NCBI RefSeq assembly: GCF_004328075.1
Contig: NZ_SJFN01000001.1
Location: 35,699 to 99,698, forward strand
Direction of reading: 5' to 3'
Length of the DNA stretch: 64,000 nucleotides
DNA from: Siculibacillus lacustris
GTDB taxonomy: Bacteria; Pseudomonadota; Alphaproteobacteria; Rhizobiales; Ancalomicrobiaceae
Under the pieces are notes generated by a model, which was not told the origin of the DNA, ran no database searches, and worked only from the letters and a program-made list of their open reading frames with translations. Shown piece by piece: positions 1 through 8,093 of this stretch (position 1 is the first letter of the stretch; the number at the start of each line of letters is the position of its first letter). The position numbers and the translations under genes are program-made.

Positions 1-318
1 GAAGATCGCGGTGAGGGTCAGTTCCAGGGTCGCCGGCAGGCGGGTCAGGATCAGCTGGGTCACCGGAATGCCGTAGACGAAGGAGGTGCCGAAGTCGCCG
101 CTGAGCACCCGGCCGAGGAAGGCGAAATACTGCTCCCACAGCGGCAGATCGAGGCCGTAGCGGGCGATCGTCGCGGCGCGGATGTCCTGGGTGGCATCGG
201 GCGAGATCAGCACGTCGATCGGGTTGCCGATGGCGTAGACCCCGACGAAGACGAGGGCCGACATCACCAGCATGACGACCACCGCCTGCATCAATCTCTG
301 GAGTACGAACCCGGCCAT
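1..318 (-). CDS. Dipeptide/oligopeptide ABC transporter permease, DppB-like (partial, runs off the left edge)
   Basis: This is the N-terminal 106 codons of an inner-membrane permease; the rest lies outside the window. The protein starts MAGFVLQRLMQAVVVMLVMS, a first transmembrane helix. It continues with a periplasmic stretch containing RYGLDLPLWEQYFAFLGR and GDFGTSFVYG, which is the typical opening of DppB/OppB/GsiC-family permeases. The ATG at 316-318 lies 37 bp downstream of the creatininase-family gene on the same strand, so the two are probably co-transcribed. A matching family-5 binding protein lies on the other strand at 1830-3428, so the importer appears split around a divergent promoter. 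The substrate cannot be told from sequence; a dipeptide or similar small solute is inferred. Confidence 0.85.
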   Translation of the reverse strand, partial: MAGFVLQRLMQAVVVMLVMSALVFVGVYAIGNPIDVLISPDATQDIRAATIARYGLDLPLWEQYFAFLGRVLSGDFGTSFVYGIPVTQLILTRLPATLELTLTAIF

Positions 319-355
319 CCCGTCCTCTTCTCGCCGTCGCCGACGTCGTATCCGC

Positions 356-1057
356 TCAGGCCCAGGGACCTTCGATCGCCGCGCGAGTCTCTTCGACCGC
401 CACCGCCCAGATCGCCGCCATCTCGGCGTCGTCGCGCTGGTAGAGGCCGTGGTAGTTGCCGTCGCCGATCAGCCGGCGGCGTTCGCCGGGATCGGACATG
501 GCCAGCGCCACGCGGTCGATCTCGGGCTTGCGTTCGGTCGGCTGGACGACGCCGGCGACCCGCGTCCAGGGGAAATTCTCCATCCACGAGGCGTGCGAGG
601 CGGCCGGATCGATCGCCATCACCTTGGCCCAGGTGGCCGGCGCGCGCCACCAGTCGTGCAGCTTGACCCGGCTGCCGCGGCGGCGGTCGAGCCATTCGGC
701 GGCGATGGTCGCCACCGGACTGTTGCCGCCGTGGCCGTTGACCAGGGTGATGCGGCGGAAACCGGAGCGGTGGAGGCCCTCGAGCAGGTCCTCGATCAGC
801 GCGCAATAGGTCGAGAGCCGCAGCGACACGGTGCCGGGATAGTCGACGAAACCGGCGGCCAGCCCATAGGGCAGCACCGGGAACACCGGCACGCCGAGCG
901 GTTCGGCCGCTTCGATCGCGACCTTCTCGGCGAGGACGGCGTCGGTGGCGAGGCTGAGATGGGCGTGCTGTTCGACGCTGCCGATCGGCAGGACACAGCG
1001 GTCGTCGAGCGCTGCGCGTTCGGAAACGCCGTTCCAATTCATCGCTGCGATCCGCAT
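356..1057 (-). CDS. Creatininase-family amidohydrolase
   Basis: A 233-residue protein of the creatinine amidohydrolase family, metal-dependent cyclic amidases and related enzymes. Metal-ligand motifs are visible: LPIGSVEQHAHLSLATD near residues 22-38 (Glu, His and Asp ligands) and LVNGHGGNSP near residue 98. The ATG at 1057 is preferred to an upstream in-frame ATG at 1138 because GGGGAGG sits just before it and the family begins near this point. It lies upstream of a DppB-like permease on the same strand and is divergent from a MarR regulator. Such enzymes often accompany transporters for the compound they hydrolyse, so a role in catabolising an imported amide or cyclic peptide is inferred. 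True creatininase activity is not established. Confidence 0.8.
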   Translation of the reverse strand: MRIAAMNWNGVSERAALDDRCVLPIGSVEQHAHLSLATDAVLAEKVAIEAAEPLGVPVFPVLPYGLAAGFVDYPGTVSLRLSTYCALIEDLLEGLHRSGFRRITLVNGHGGNSPVATIAAEWLDRRRGSRVKLHDWWRAPATWAKVMAIDPAASHASWMENFPWTRVAGVVQPTERKPEIDRVALAMSDPGERRRLIGDGNYHGLYQRDDAEMAAIWAVAVEETRAAIEGPWA

Positions 1058-1142
1058 GAAACCTCCCCTGTCGCGCCCGTCCACGAAGACACCGTTTCGC
1101 TTGCCGCAGAAATGAGCAAATGCAAACGAATGCGTCACCGCG

Positions 1143-1215
1143 TTAGTTCTGATCGGAACCAGATCAAGATGATTGACGGCTCAATCCATTGGTGTCAAGT
1201 TTCATACGGAACTAA
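1143..1215. promoter_or_regulatory. Candidate MarR operator region in the divergent promoter
   Basis: The 182-bp gap between the divergent creatininase and MarR genes is AT-richer than its surroundings. TTAGTTC (1143-1149) is matched by the inverted copy GAACTAA (1209-1215). A local near-palindrome GTTCTGATCGGAAC overlaps the left copy. MarR proteins usually bind dyads in their own divergent promoters, so this is the natural place for autoregulation. The assignment is inference. Confidence 0.3.
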
Positions 1216-1239
1216 TTCCCCGAAGATGACGAGAGCCGG

Positions 1240-1797
1240 ATGGACGCCTTGGAGAGCCGTATCGGGATGCTCTGGCCGGATGCGGCGGCCTTCGCCGCGG
1301 GTCATGGGCTCGATCCGCTGGTGGCCACCAAGCTGTGGGAGAACCCGTGCTGGTTCTCGTTCCGGCTGAACTACCTCGCCCTGCACTTCAACGGACCGGT
1401 CTACGGCTACATCCAGGAGCGTCACGGCCTGATGCGGCCGGAATACGTGGTGCTCTATTCGCTGTCGCTGAAGGACGGCTCGACCGCCAAGGCGATCAGC
1501 GAATCCTCGGGCTTCCCCAAGACCACCATCAGCCGGGCGGTACAGTCGCTGATCGAGCGCCGGCTGATCGAGCGTACACCCGATTCCGGCGACCGTCGCA
1601 GCTTTCGCCTCGAACTGACCGCCGAGGGCCGCCGGATCACCGACGAGACCCTGACGCCGATGTTGGAACGCGAGCGCCTGATGCTCGCCCCGCTCAGCCC
1701 GGCCGAACGTTTCATGCTCGCCGAACTGCTCGCCAAACTGGTCGTCGCCGCCCCGACTTGGCCCGACGCCGTACTTCCCGGACCCGCGACCGTCTGA
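1240..1797 (+). CDS. MarR-family transcriptional regulator
   Basis: A 185-residue winged-helix regulator. The DNA-binding region spans about residues 60-125: the recognition helix KAISESSGFPKTTISRAVQS is followed by the wing RTPDSGDRRSFRLELTAEGR, whose D-x-R-(S/R) pattern is the MarR hallmark. Residues 20-60 should form the dimerisation helices. It is divergent from the creatininase/DppB genes and is followed after 32 bp by the binding-protein gene. It therefore most likely controls this split peptide-transport and hydrolase locus, probably as a ligand-released repressor. The ligand is unknown. Confidence 0.85.
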   Translation: MDALESRIGMLWPDAAAFAAGHGLDPLVATKLWENPCWFSFRLNYLALHFNGPVYGYIQERHGLMRPEYVVLYSLSLKDGSTAKAISESSGFPKTTISRAVQSLIERRLIERTPDSGDRRSFRLELTAEGRRITDETLTPMLERERLMLAPLSPAERFMLAELLAKLVVAAPTWPDAVLPGPATV

Positions 1798-1829
1798 CGA
1801 CGGACGGACCGTTCATCGGAGGACTCGAC

Positions 1830-3428
1830 ATGATGCGCATCCGCAGTCTCACGTTGGCGACCTCACTGGTCGCCCTCGGCCTCGCCGCCGCGCTCGTCCC
1901 GGCGAGTGCCCAGACCCTGAACATCGGCGTCCGCGCCGGGCCGCTGTCGATCGACCCGCACTTCACCGCGGTCGGCACCCAGGCCGAGGCGGTCAAGCAC
2001 ATCTTCGACAGTCTGGTGGTGTCGGGCAACGATCTCGAGCTGAAGCCGGGCCTGGCGACCAGCTGGACGGTGCTCGACGAGACCCATTGGGAGTTCAAGC
2101 TGCGGCCGGGCGTCAAGTTCCACGACGGCTCCGACTTCACCGCGGAAGACGTCAAGTTCTCGATCGAGCGCATCCCGGCGGTGACCGGACCCAATCCGAC
2201 GACGATCTATGTGCGCCGTGTCAAGGGCATCACCATCGTCGATCCGCTGACCATCCGGATCGAGACCGACGGTCCGGCGCCGACCCTGCCCAACGACTTC
2301 GTCCGGCTGTTCGTGGTGTCGCACACCGCGGCCAAGGACTTCTCGACCAAGGACACCGCGACCGCCGGATTCAATTCCGGCAAGGCGGCGATCGGCACCG
2401 GCCCCTACAAGTTCGTCTCGTGGACGCCCAACGAGCAGTTGGTGCTGGAGCGGTTCGACGGCTACTGGGGCGGCAAGGAGCCCTGGGAGAAGGTGGTCCG
2501 CAAGGAACTGCCCAACGACGCCGCCCGGGTGGCGCAGCTCAAGGCCGGTCAGGTCGACATCATCGCCCGCACCCCGGCCGCCGACGTGCCGTCGCTGGAG
2601 AAGGATCCGAAGATCGCCACGGTGCGCAAGGAGAGCGCCTACATCTTCTACGTCGAGTTCGACATGCGCGAGAAGACGCCGCAGGTCACCGCCAAGGACG
2701 GCTCGCCGCTGCCCAAGAACCCCTTCCTCGATCCCAAGGTGCGCGAGGCCTTCGATCTGGCGATCGATCGCGAGGCACTGACCGAGATCGCCATGGAAGG
2801 GCTCGGCAGCGCCACCGGCCAGCTGGTCACCTCCAACATCTTCGGCTACGACAAATCGATCGGCGTGCCGAAGCCCGACATCAAGAAGGCCAAGGCGCTG
2901 CTCACCGAGGCGGGCTATCCGGCCGGCTTCAAGGTGGTGTTCTCCTTCACCAACGACCGCCTGCCCGGCGACCGCGCCGTCGGCACCACCATCGCCCAGA
3001 TGCTGGCGTCGATCGGCGTCGACGCCGCGGCCAACGCCCAGCCCGGCGCCGTCTACTTCCCGGCCAAGACCCGCGGCGACTATTCGCTGACCATGGCCGG
3101 CTGGGGCACGCTGACCGGCGAAGCGAACTACACCCTCGGCGGCCTGCTGCACACCTATGACGCCAAGACCAAGTTCGGCACCTTCAACGTGCGCGGCTAT
3201 TCCAACGCCCGCATGGACGAGATCGTCGAAAAGGCCGCGGTGGAGATCGATCCGGCCAAGCGCGAGGCGCTCCTGAAGGAGGGCAACCGGCTGGTCGCCT
3301 CCGATCGGCCGTCGCTGCCGATCGCCTCGGTGGTGACCGTGTGGTCGATGCAGAAGGACAAGGTGACGATCGTCCCGCGTTCCGACGAGGACACGCTGGC
3401 GATGAACATCAAGCCCGCCAAGAAGTGA
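1830..3428 (+). CDS. Family-5 (peptide/nickel-type) ABC transporter substrate-binding protein
   Basis: A 532-residue periplasmic binding protein. An N-terminal signal peptide (about residues 1-26, with a hydrophobic core LTLATSLVALGLAAAL and a cleavage region ASA-Q) is followed by the SBP_bac_5 fold. Typical landmarks are FDSLVVSGNDLELKPGLATS, WEFKLRPGVKFHDGSDFTAE and IGTGPYKFVSW. The ATG at 1830 follows ATCGGAGGACTCGAC, a near-ideal ribosome site; longer readings upstream overlap the MarR gene. The partner permease is probably the reverse-strand gene at 1-318. No lipobox cysteine is present, so the protein should be soluble in the periplasm. The substrate is unknown; dipeptides or similar solutes are likely. 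Confidence 0.88.
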   Translation: MMRIRSLTLATSLVALGLAAALVPASAQTLNIGVRAGPLSIDPHFTAVGTQAEAVKHIFDSLVVSGNDLELKPGLATSWTVLDETHWEFKLRPGVKFHDGSDFTAEDVKFSIERIPAVTGPNPTTIYVRRVKGITIVDPLTIRIETDGPAPTLPNDFVRLFVVSHTAAKDFSTKDTATAGFNSGKAAIGTGPYKFVSWTPNEQLVLERFDGYWGGKEPWEKVVRKELPNDAARVAQLKAGQVDIIARTPAADVPSLEKDPKIATVRKESAYIFYVEFDMREKTPQVTAKDGSPLPKNPFLDPKVREAFDLAIDREALTEIAMEGLGSATGQLVTSNIFGYDKSIGVPKPDIKKAKALLTEAGYPAGFKVVFSFTNDRLPGDRAVGTTIAQMLASIGVDAAANAQPGAVYFPAKTRGDYSLTMAGWGTLTGEANYTLGGLLHTYDAKTKFGTFNVRGYSNARMDEIVEKAAVEIDPAKREALLKEGNRLVASDRPSLPIASVVTVWSMQKDKVTIVPRSDEDTLAMNIKPAKK

Positions 3429-3667
3429 GACCGACTCCTCCGTCGCCGCGGATCCCTGCAGCGACGGAGCGTCTTTCCGGAGGCGCCGCGGGCGCCGACC
3501 ACCGCCCCGAGGCGCGGCCGATCGCCCCGCCGCAGCCTCTGCCATACAAGTTCGAAGACTTCGGTTGACGCCATCGGCGGCTTCGGCTTTGATCCCTCCC
3601 AATCGCTCGCGTGACCCGCACGAGCACGCCCGGATCTGCGCAAGGATCAGGGTGGGGGAGGACGGCC

Positions 3668-4336
3668 TTGTACGATTTCAACTTCGCGCCGGTGTTCGCG
3701 TCGAGCGACCAGCTCCTGCGCGGAGCGGCGGTCACGCTGGAATTGTCCTGCGAAGCGATGGCGATCGGTCTGGTGATCTCGATCGGGCTCGCCGCCGCCA
3801 AGACCTCCAAGATCGCGCCGCTGCGCTGGGTGGTCCAGGCCTATATCGAGCTGATCCGCAACACGCCGTTCCTGGTGCAGATCTTCTTCATCTTCTTCGG
3901 TCTGCCGAGCATCGGGCTCCGGATGTCGCCGGATGCGGCGGCGCTGCTCGCCCTGGTGGTCAATTTCTGCGCCTATGCGACCGAGATCATCCGGGCCGGC
4001 ATCGAGTCGATCGCCGTCGGGCAGATCGAGGCGGGCCGGGCGCTCGGGCTGAAGCCGCTGCAGGTGTTCCGCTACATCATCCTGAAACCGGCTCTGCGGA
4101 CCGTCTATCCGGCGCTGACCAGCCAGTTCATCTATCTGATGCTGACCTCCAGCGTCGTCTCGGTGATCTCGGCCGGCGACCTCACCGCCGCCGGCGCCGA
4201 CGTCCAGTCGCGGACCTTCGCCAGCATGGAGGTCTACCTGGTGATCACCGTGGTCTATTTCCTGATGTCGGCCGGGTTCTCGGCGCTGTTCGGAGCGATC
4301 GAGCGCGCCGCCTTCCGCTATCCGTTGTCCCGCTAG
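3668..4336 (+). CDS. Polar amino-acid ABC transporter permease (HisM/GlnP type)
   Basis: A 222-residue permease with about five transmembrane segments. Family signatures are VQAYIELIRNTPFLVQIFF and the cytoplasmic EAA loop EAGRALGLKPLQVFRYIILK, which docks the ATPase. A TTG start at 3668 is chosen because GGGGGAGGA ends 5 bp before it; the in-frame ATG at 3611 has no ribosome site and would add 19 non-family residues. It is the first gene of a four-gene importer (permease, permease, binding protein, ATPase) spanning 3668-6655. The second permease starts 10 bp downstream, and the two should form the heterodimeric membrane channel. Confidence 0.88.
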   Translation: MYDFNFAPVFASSDQLLRGAAVTLELSCEAMAIGLVISIGLAAAKTSKIAPLRWVVQAYIELIRNTPFLVQIFFIFFGLPSIGLRMSPDAAALLALVVNFCAYATEIIRAGIESIAVGQIEAGRALGLKPLQVFRYIILKPALRTVYPALTSQFIYLMLTSSVVSVISAGDLTAAGADVQSRTFASMEVYLVITVVYFLMSAGFSALFGAIERAAFRYPLSR

Positions 4337-4346
4337 GAGGCCAGGC

Positions 4347-5003
4347 ATGATCCGCACCTTCGGCTGGAACGAGTTCCTGTTCATCCTGATGGCGATCCGC
4401 TGGACGATCGCCCTGTCGGCGATCGCCTTCATCGGCGGCGGCATCGGCGGGCTGGCGATCGCTCTGGCGCGGACCTCCGGCGACAAGGTCGTCCGTCAGG
4501 CCACCGCCGGCTTCATCCGCGTCTTCCAGGGCACGCCGCTGCTGTTGCAGCTGTTCCTGGTCTATTTCGGCATGGCGGTGGTCGGCGCGGCGATCAACCC
4601 GTGGATCGCCGCCGCCCTCGCCCTGACCCTGCACGCCTCGGCCTTCCTCGGCGAGATCTGGCGCGGCTGCATCGAGGCGGTGCCGCTGGGGCAGAACGAG
4701 GCGGCGACGGCGCTCGGCCTCAAATGGGCCTCGCGCCAGCGCTGGATCATTCTGCCGCAGGCCGCCCGCATCGCGGTGGCGCCGACCGTCGGCTTCCTGG
4801 TGCAGTTGATCAAGGGCACTTCGCTCGCCGCGATCATCGGCTTCACCGAGCTGACGCGGGCCGGGCAGATCATCAACAACGCGACCTTCGAGCCCTTCAC
4901 GGTGTTCTCGATCGTCGCGGGCCTCTACTTCGTCCTGTGCTGGCCGCTGTCGCTGCTCGCCCGTCAGGCCGAAATCCGTTTCGCACGGGCCTCCGCACGC
5001 TGA
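4347..5003 (+). CDS. Polar amino-acid ABC transporter permease, second subunit
   Basis: A 218-residue membrane protein homologous to the preceding permease. It has the RVFQGTPLLLQLFLVYFG helix, the EAA-loop sequence NEAATALGLKWASRQRWIIL and a final helix FSIVAGLYFVLCWPLSLLAR. The ATG at 4347 is preceded by AGGAGG, which begins just after the upstream stop codon, so the two permeases are translationally close. Together they form the inner-membrane channel for a solute delivered by the binding protein at 5054-5854 and powered by the ATPase at 5879-6655. Substrate specificity among the polar amino acids cannot be read from sequence. Confidence 0.88.
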   Translation: MIRTFGWNEFLFILMAIRWTIALSAIAFIGGGIGGLAIALARTSGDKVVRQATAGFIRVFQGTPLLLQLFLVYFGMAVVGAAINPWIAAALALTLHASAFLGEIWRGCIEAVPLGQNEAATALGLKWASRQRWIILPQAARIAVAPTVGFLVQLIKGTSLAAIIGFTELTRAGQIINNATFEPFTVFSIVAGLYFVLCWPLSLLARQAEIRFARASAR

Positions 5004-5053
5004 GAAAGGCCCCGGCAGCGCCGGTCGTCGACCGTCAACAGAGAGGAAATCCC

Positions 5054-5854
5054 ATGAATCTCACTCGTCGCAACGCAACGCTCCTGATCGGCTTCGGGCT
5101 CCTCGGCGGCGCCGCCGTGGGCCCGGCTTCAGCCCAGACCGTGTCCGAGATCAAGGGGCGCGGCGTCATCAACATCGGCATGCTGGTCGACTTCCCGCCC
5201 TTCGGCATCATGAACACCGACAACCAGCCCGACGGCTACGACGCCGACGTCGCCAAGCTGCTCGCCGCCGACCTCGGGGTGAAGGTCAACATCGTGCCGG
5301 TGACCGGCCCGAACCGCATCCCCTACCTGCTGTCGAGCCAGATCGACGTGCTGGTCGCCTCCCTCGGGATCACCCCGGAACGGGCCGAGAAGGTCGACTT
5401 CTCGTCGCCCTACGCCGGCATCCGGCTGTCGATCATCGGCGACAAGACCAAGGATCTCGCCAGCCCCGAGAAGCTGGTCGGCAAGCGCGTCGGCGTCGCC
5501 CGCGCCTCGACCCAGGACACCGCAGTGACCAAGGTGGCGTTGCCCGGCACGCTGATCCAGCGCTTCGACGACGACGCTTCGGCGACCCAGGCCCTGCTCT
5601 CCGGTCAGGTCGACGCGATCGGCTGTTCCAACACCGTCGTCGCCCAGATCCTCAAGGTGGCGCCCGGCCGCTTCGTCGAGACCTTCCCGCTCAGCCAGCA
5701 GGTCCAGGGCATCGCGGTGCGGCCGAAGCAGACCGAGTTCCTCGCGGCGATCAACGCCTTCGTGGCCAAGATCAAGGCCGACGGCCGGCTCGAGGCGATC
5801 AGCCAGAAGTGGCTGAAGGCGCCGCTCGCCGACTTCGTGGCCGCGGCCAAGTGA
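5054..5854 (+). CDS. Amino-acid ABC transporter substrate-binding protein (SBP_bac_3)
   Basis: A 266-residue periplasmic binding protein. The signal peptide covers about residues 1-28 (NLTRR charge, then LLIGFGLLGGAAVGPASA). The mature protein shows the family-3 order: GVINIGMLVDFPPFGI, PDGYDADVAKLLAADLGVKV, a DVLVASLGITPERAEKVDFS segment that contacts the ligand carboxylate region, and GKRVGVARAST. AGAGAGGAAAT lies 6-8 bp before the ATG. It sits between the permease pair and the ATPase of the same importer. The preferred ligand is not determinable by eye. Confidence 0.88.
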   Translation: MNLTRRNATLLIGFGLLGGAAVGPASAQTVSEIKGRGVINIGMLVDFPPFGIMNTDNQPDGYDADVAKLLAADLGVKVNIVPVTGPNRIPYLLSSQIDVLVASLGITPERAEKVDFSSPYAGIRLSIIGDKTKDLASPEKLVGKRVGVARASTQDTAVTKVALPGTLIQRFDDDASATQALLSGQVDAIGCSNTVVAQILKVAPGRFVETFPLSQQVQGIAVRPKQTEFLAAINAFVAKIKADGRLEAISQKWLKAPLADFVAAAK

Positions 5855-5878
5855 TGTGACGACAGGGAGTCTTCCGCG

Positions 5879-6655
5879 ATGACGACGACGAGCGAGACTG
5901 CGGCGGAGGCACCGCGGAAGACCCTGGAGACGGCGGTCCGGATGGAGGCCGTGAACAAGTGGTACGGCGCCTTCCAGGCGCTGAAGAACGTCGACCTCGA
6001 GGTCAGAAGCGGCGAGCGCATCGTCGTCTGCGGGCCCTCGGGGTCGGGCAAGTCGACGCTGATCCGCTGCATCAACCAGCTCGAGGCGATCCAGTCCGGG
6101 CGGATCTTCGTCGACGGCATCGAACTCACGGCGGGGGGCAAGAACGTCGACGCGATCCGCCGCGAGGTCGGCATGGTGTTCCAGCAGTTCAATCTGTTCC
6201 CGCACATGACGGTGCTGGAGAACTGCACGCTGGCGCCGATGAAGGTGCGGGGCGAGACTCGCGACGCGGCCGAGGCGACGGCGCGCAAGTACCTCGCCCG
6301 GGTCCACATTCCGGAACAGGCCGACAAATATCCGGCGCAACTCTCCGGCGGCCAGCAGCAGCGGGTGGCGATCGCCCGTGCCCTGTGCATGAACCCCAAG
6401 ATCATGCTGTTCGACGAACCGACCTCGGCGCTCGATCCGGAGATGGTCAAGGAGGTCCTCGACACGATGATCGACCTCGCCGACGGCGGCATGACCATGC
6501 TGGTGGTGACCCACGAGATGGGCTTCGCCCGCCGCGTCGCCGACCGGGTGATCTTCATGGATCGCGGCGAGATCGTCGAAATGGCGCCGCCCGACCGGTT
6601 CTTCGACGACCCACAGCACGAACGCACCCGCACCTTCCTCGGCCAGATCGCCTGA
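5879..6655 (+). CDS. Amino-acid ABC transporter ATP-binding protein (GlnQ/HisP type)
   Basis: A 258-residue cytoplasmic ATPase that energises the amino-acid importer. Walker [10 protein letters not shown] lies near residues 52-60, the Q-loop is [16 protein letters not shown], the signature is [15 protein letters not shown], Walker B is [15 protein letters not shown], and the switch histidine is in [16 protein letters not shown]. All catalytic motifs are intact. The gene ends the operon that begins at 3668, and no terminator hairpin with a T-tract is obvious in the next 190 bp. A short Thr/Glu-rich N-terminal extension (about 20 residues) precedes the conserved core. Confidence 0.92.
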   Translation: MTTTSETAAEAPRKTLETAVRMEAVNKWYGAFQALKNVDLEVRSGERIVVCGPSGSGKSTLIRCINQLEAIQSGRIFVDGIELTAGGKNVDAIRREVGMVFQQFNLFPHMTVLENCTLAPMKVRGETRDAAEATARKYLARVHIPEQADKYPAQLSGGQQQRVAIARALCMNPKIMLFDEPTSALDPEMVKEVLDTMIDLADGGMTMLVVTHEMGFARRVADRVIFMDRGEIVEMAPPDRFFDDPQHERTRTFLGQIA

Positions 6656-6853
6656 GGCGGGACCCGGGGGCGGATCCCGCCGCGCCGAGCGCCGGCGAAC
6701 CGGCCAGTCGGCCTGCGGACCCCTTCGCTGCGCCGCCGCGAGATCGGGTCTCCCATGCGGCGGCGCAGCAACGCAGGCGTTGCGGGCCGCGGCGGTCGTC
6801 TCTAGAAGAGCTCGGGTCCGGTCGCGGCGACCGAGGCTGCGAGGGACGACCCG

Positions 6854-7243
6854 ATGATCCGCGGTTTCGCGATCCTGCTCTTGTGCCAATTGGTCGGCGA
6901 GGCGATCGCCCGCGGCACCGGTCTGCCGGTGCCCGGGCCGGTGCTCGGCTTCGCCGGGCTGGTGGCGGCGCTCGCCTGGTTCGACCGGCACGGCGACGTC
7001 GACGACACGATCCTCGCCTCGAGCGATCTCGGACGGGTGTCGAACGGCCTGCTCGCCACGCTGTCGCTGCTGTTCGTGCCGGCCGGCGTCGGGGTGATCC
7101 AGCATCTCGACGTGATCGGCGCGCAAGGGCTGGCGATCACCCTCGCCCTGGTGATCTCGACGGCGGTGACGCTGGCGGTGACCGTCGGCACCTTCGTGGC
7201 GGTCAAACGCTTGATGACCCGCACCGAGGAGCCGCGGCGATGA
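6854..7243 (+). CDS. CidA/LrgA-family membrane protein
   Basis: A 129-residue, four-helix membrane protein. The family stretch CQLVGEAIARGTGLPVPGPV near residues 12-32 and FVPAGVGVIQHL near residue 75 are typical of CidA/LrgA holin-like proteins. These act with LrgB partners in murein hydrolase control, or in transport of pyruvate or fermentation products. The stop codon overlaps the start of the lrgB-like gene (ATGA), so the pair is translationally coupled. GAGGGA precedes the ATG. Which of the described roles applies here is unknown. Confidence 0.85.
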   Translation: MIRGFAILLLCQLVGEAIARGTGLPVPGPVLGFAGLVAALAWFDRHGDVDDTILASSDLGRVSNGLLATLSLLFVPAGVGVIQHLDVIGAQGLAITLALVISTAVTLAVTVGTFVAVKRLMTRTEEPRR

Positions 7244-7953
7244 CCGGCACGGCGCTGTGGGTCTACCTGTCGACCAGTCCGCTGTTCTGGCTGACCGTGA
7301 CGCTGATGGTGTGGATCGCCGCCGATCAGCTGTCGCTGGCGGCCAATCGCCATTCGCTGGTCAACCCGGTGCTGGTGTCGATCATCGTGCTGGCTGCGAC
7401 GCTGAAGGTGACCGGCACCGACTACCGGGTCTATTTCGACGGCGCCCAATTCGTGCATTTCCTGCTCGGGCCGGCGACGGTGGCGCTGGCCGTGCCGCTC
7501 CACCGCAATCGCGAGTTGGTGCGCAAGAATCTGGTGCCGATGGCGGCGGCGTTGGTCGTCGGGTCGGTGGTGGCGATCGTCTCGGCGGTGGGGATCGCGC
7601 TGGTCGCCGGGGCCTCGCGCTCGGTGGTGGTGTCGCTGGCGCCGAAGTCGGTGACCGCGGCGGTGGCGATGGCGGTGTCGGAGACGCTGGGCGGGGTACC
7701 GGCGCTGACCGCGACCATGGTGATCGCCACCGGCATCCTCGGGGCGATCCTGCTGACGCCGATGATGGACGCGCTCCGGGTCCGCGATCCGGCGGCGCGC
7801 GGTTTCGCCGCCGGCCTCGCCTCGCACGGCATCGGCACGGCGCGGGCCTTTTCGGTCGATCCGGTGGCCGGCGCCTTCGCCGGCATCGCCATGGCGCTCA
7901 ACGCGCTCCTGACGCCGGTGCTCGCCCCGTTGGTGCTGCGGCTGTTCTTCTGA
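7240..7953 (+). CDS. LrgB/CidB-family membrane protein
   Basis: A 237-residue polytopic membrane protein. Conserved LrgB features are FLLGPATVALAVPLHRNR (about residues 74-91), SLAPKSVTAAVAMAVSETLG and ASHGIGTARAFSVDP near residue 200. The start codon overlaps the lrgA-like stop (ATGA), so the two products are probably made in equal amounts and act as one complex in the inner membrane. Proposed family roles are modulation of cell lysis and export or import of small carboxylates; the sequence does not decide between them. Confidence 0.88.
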   Translation: MTGTALWVYLSTSPLFWLTVTLMVWIAADQLSLAANRHSLVNPVLVSIIVLAATLKVTGTDYRVYFDGAQFVHFLLGPATVALAVPLHRNRELVRKNLVPMAAALVVGSVVAIVSAVGIALVAGASRSVVVSLAPKSVTAAVAMAVSETLGGVPALTATMVIATGILGAILLTPMMDALRVRDPAARGFAAGLASHGIGTARAFSVDPVAGAFAGIAMALNALLTPVLAPLVLRLFF

Positions 7954-8093
7954 CGGCCGCCGGACTCCCGGAACGGTCGTAAATTCGAACGAAGTCCTCG
8001 CCGAAACTGTAATTTCAATTTTTATAAACGAATAATCGACCCCTCCGCCGGCAAGAGTGTAGGCCCGACCGACCTCCCGACGAGAGCGAGCAG

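Noticed and set aside
1863..3602. Long minus-strand open frame opposite the family-5 binding protein
   Set aside because: Shadow frame of a well-supported gene; repetitive His/Arg/Gly composition and no family features.
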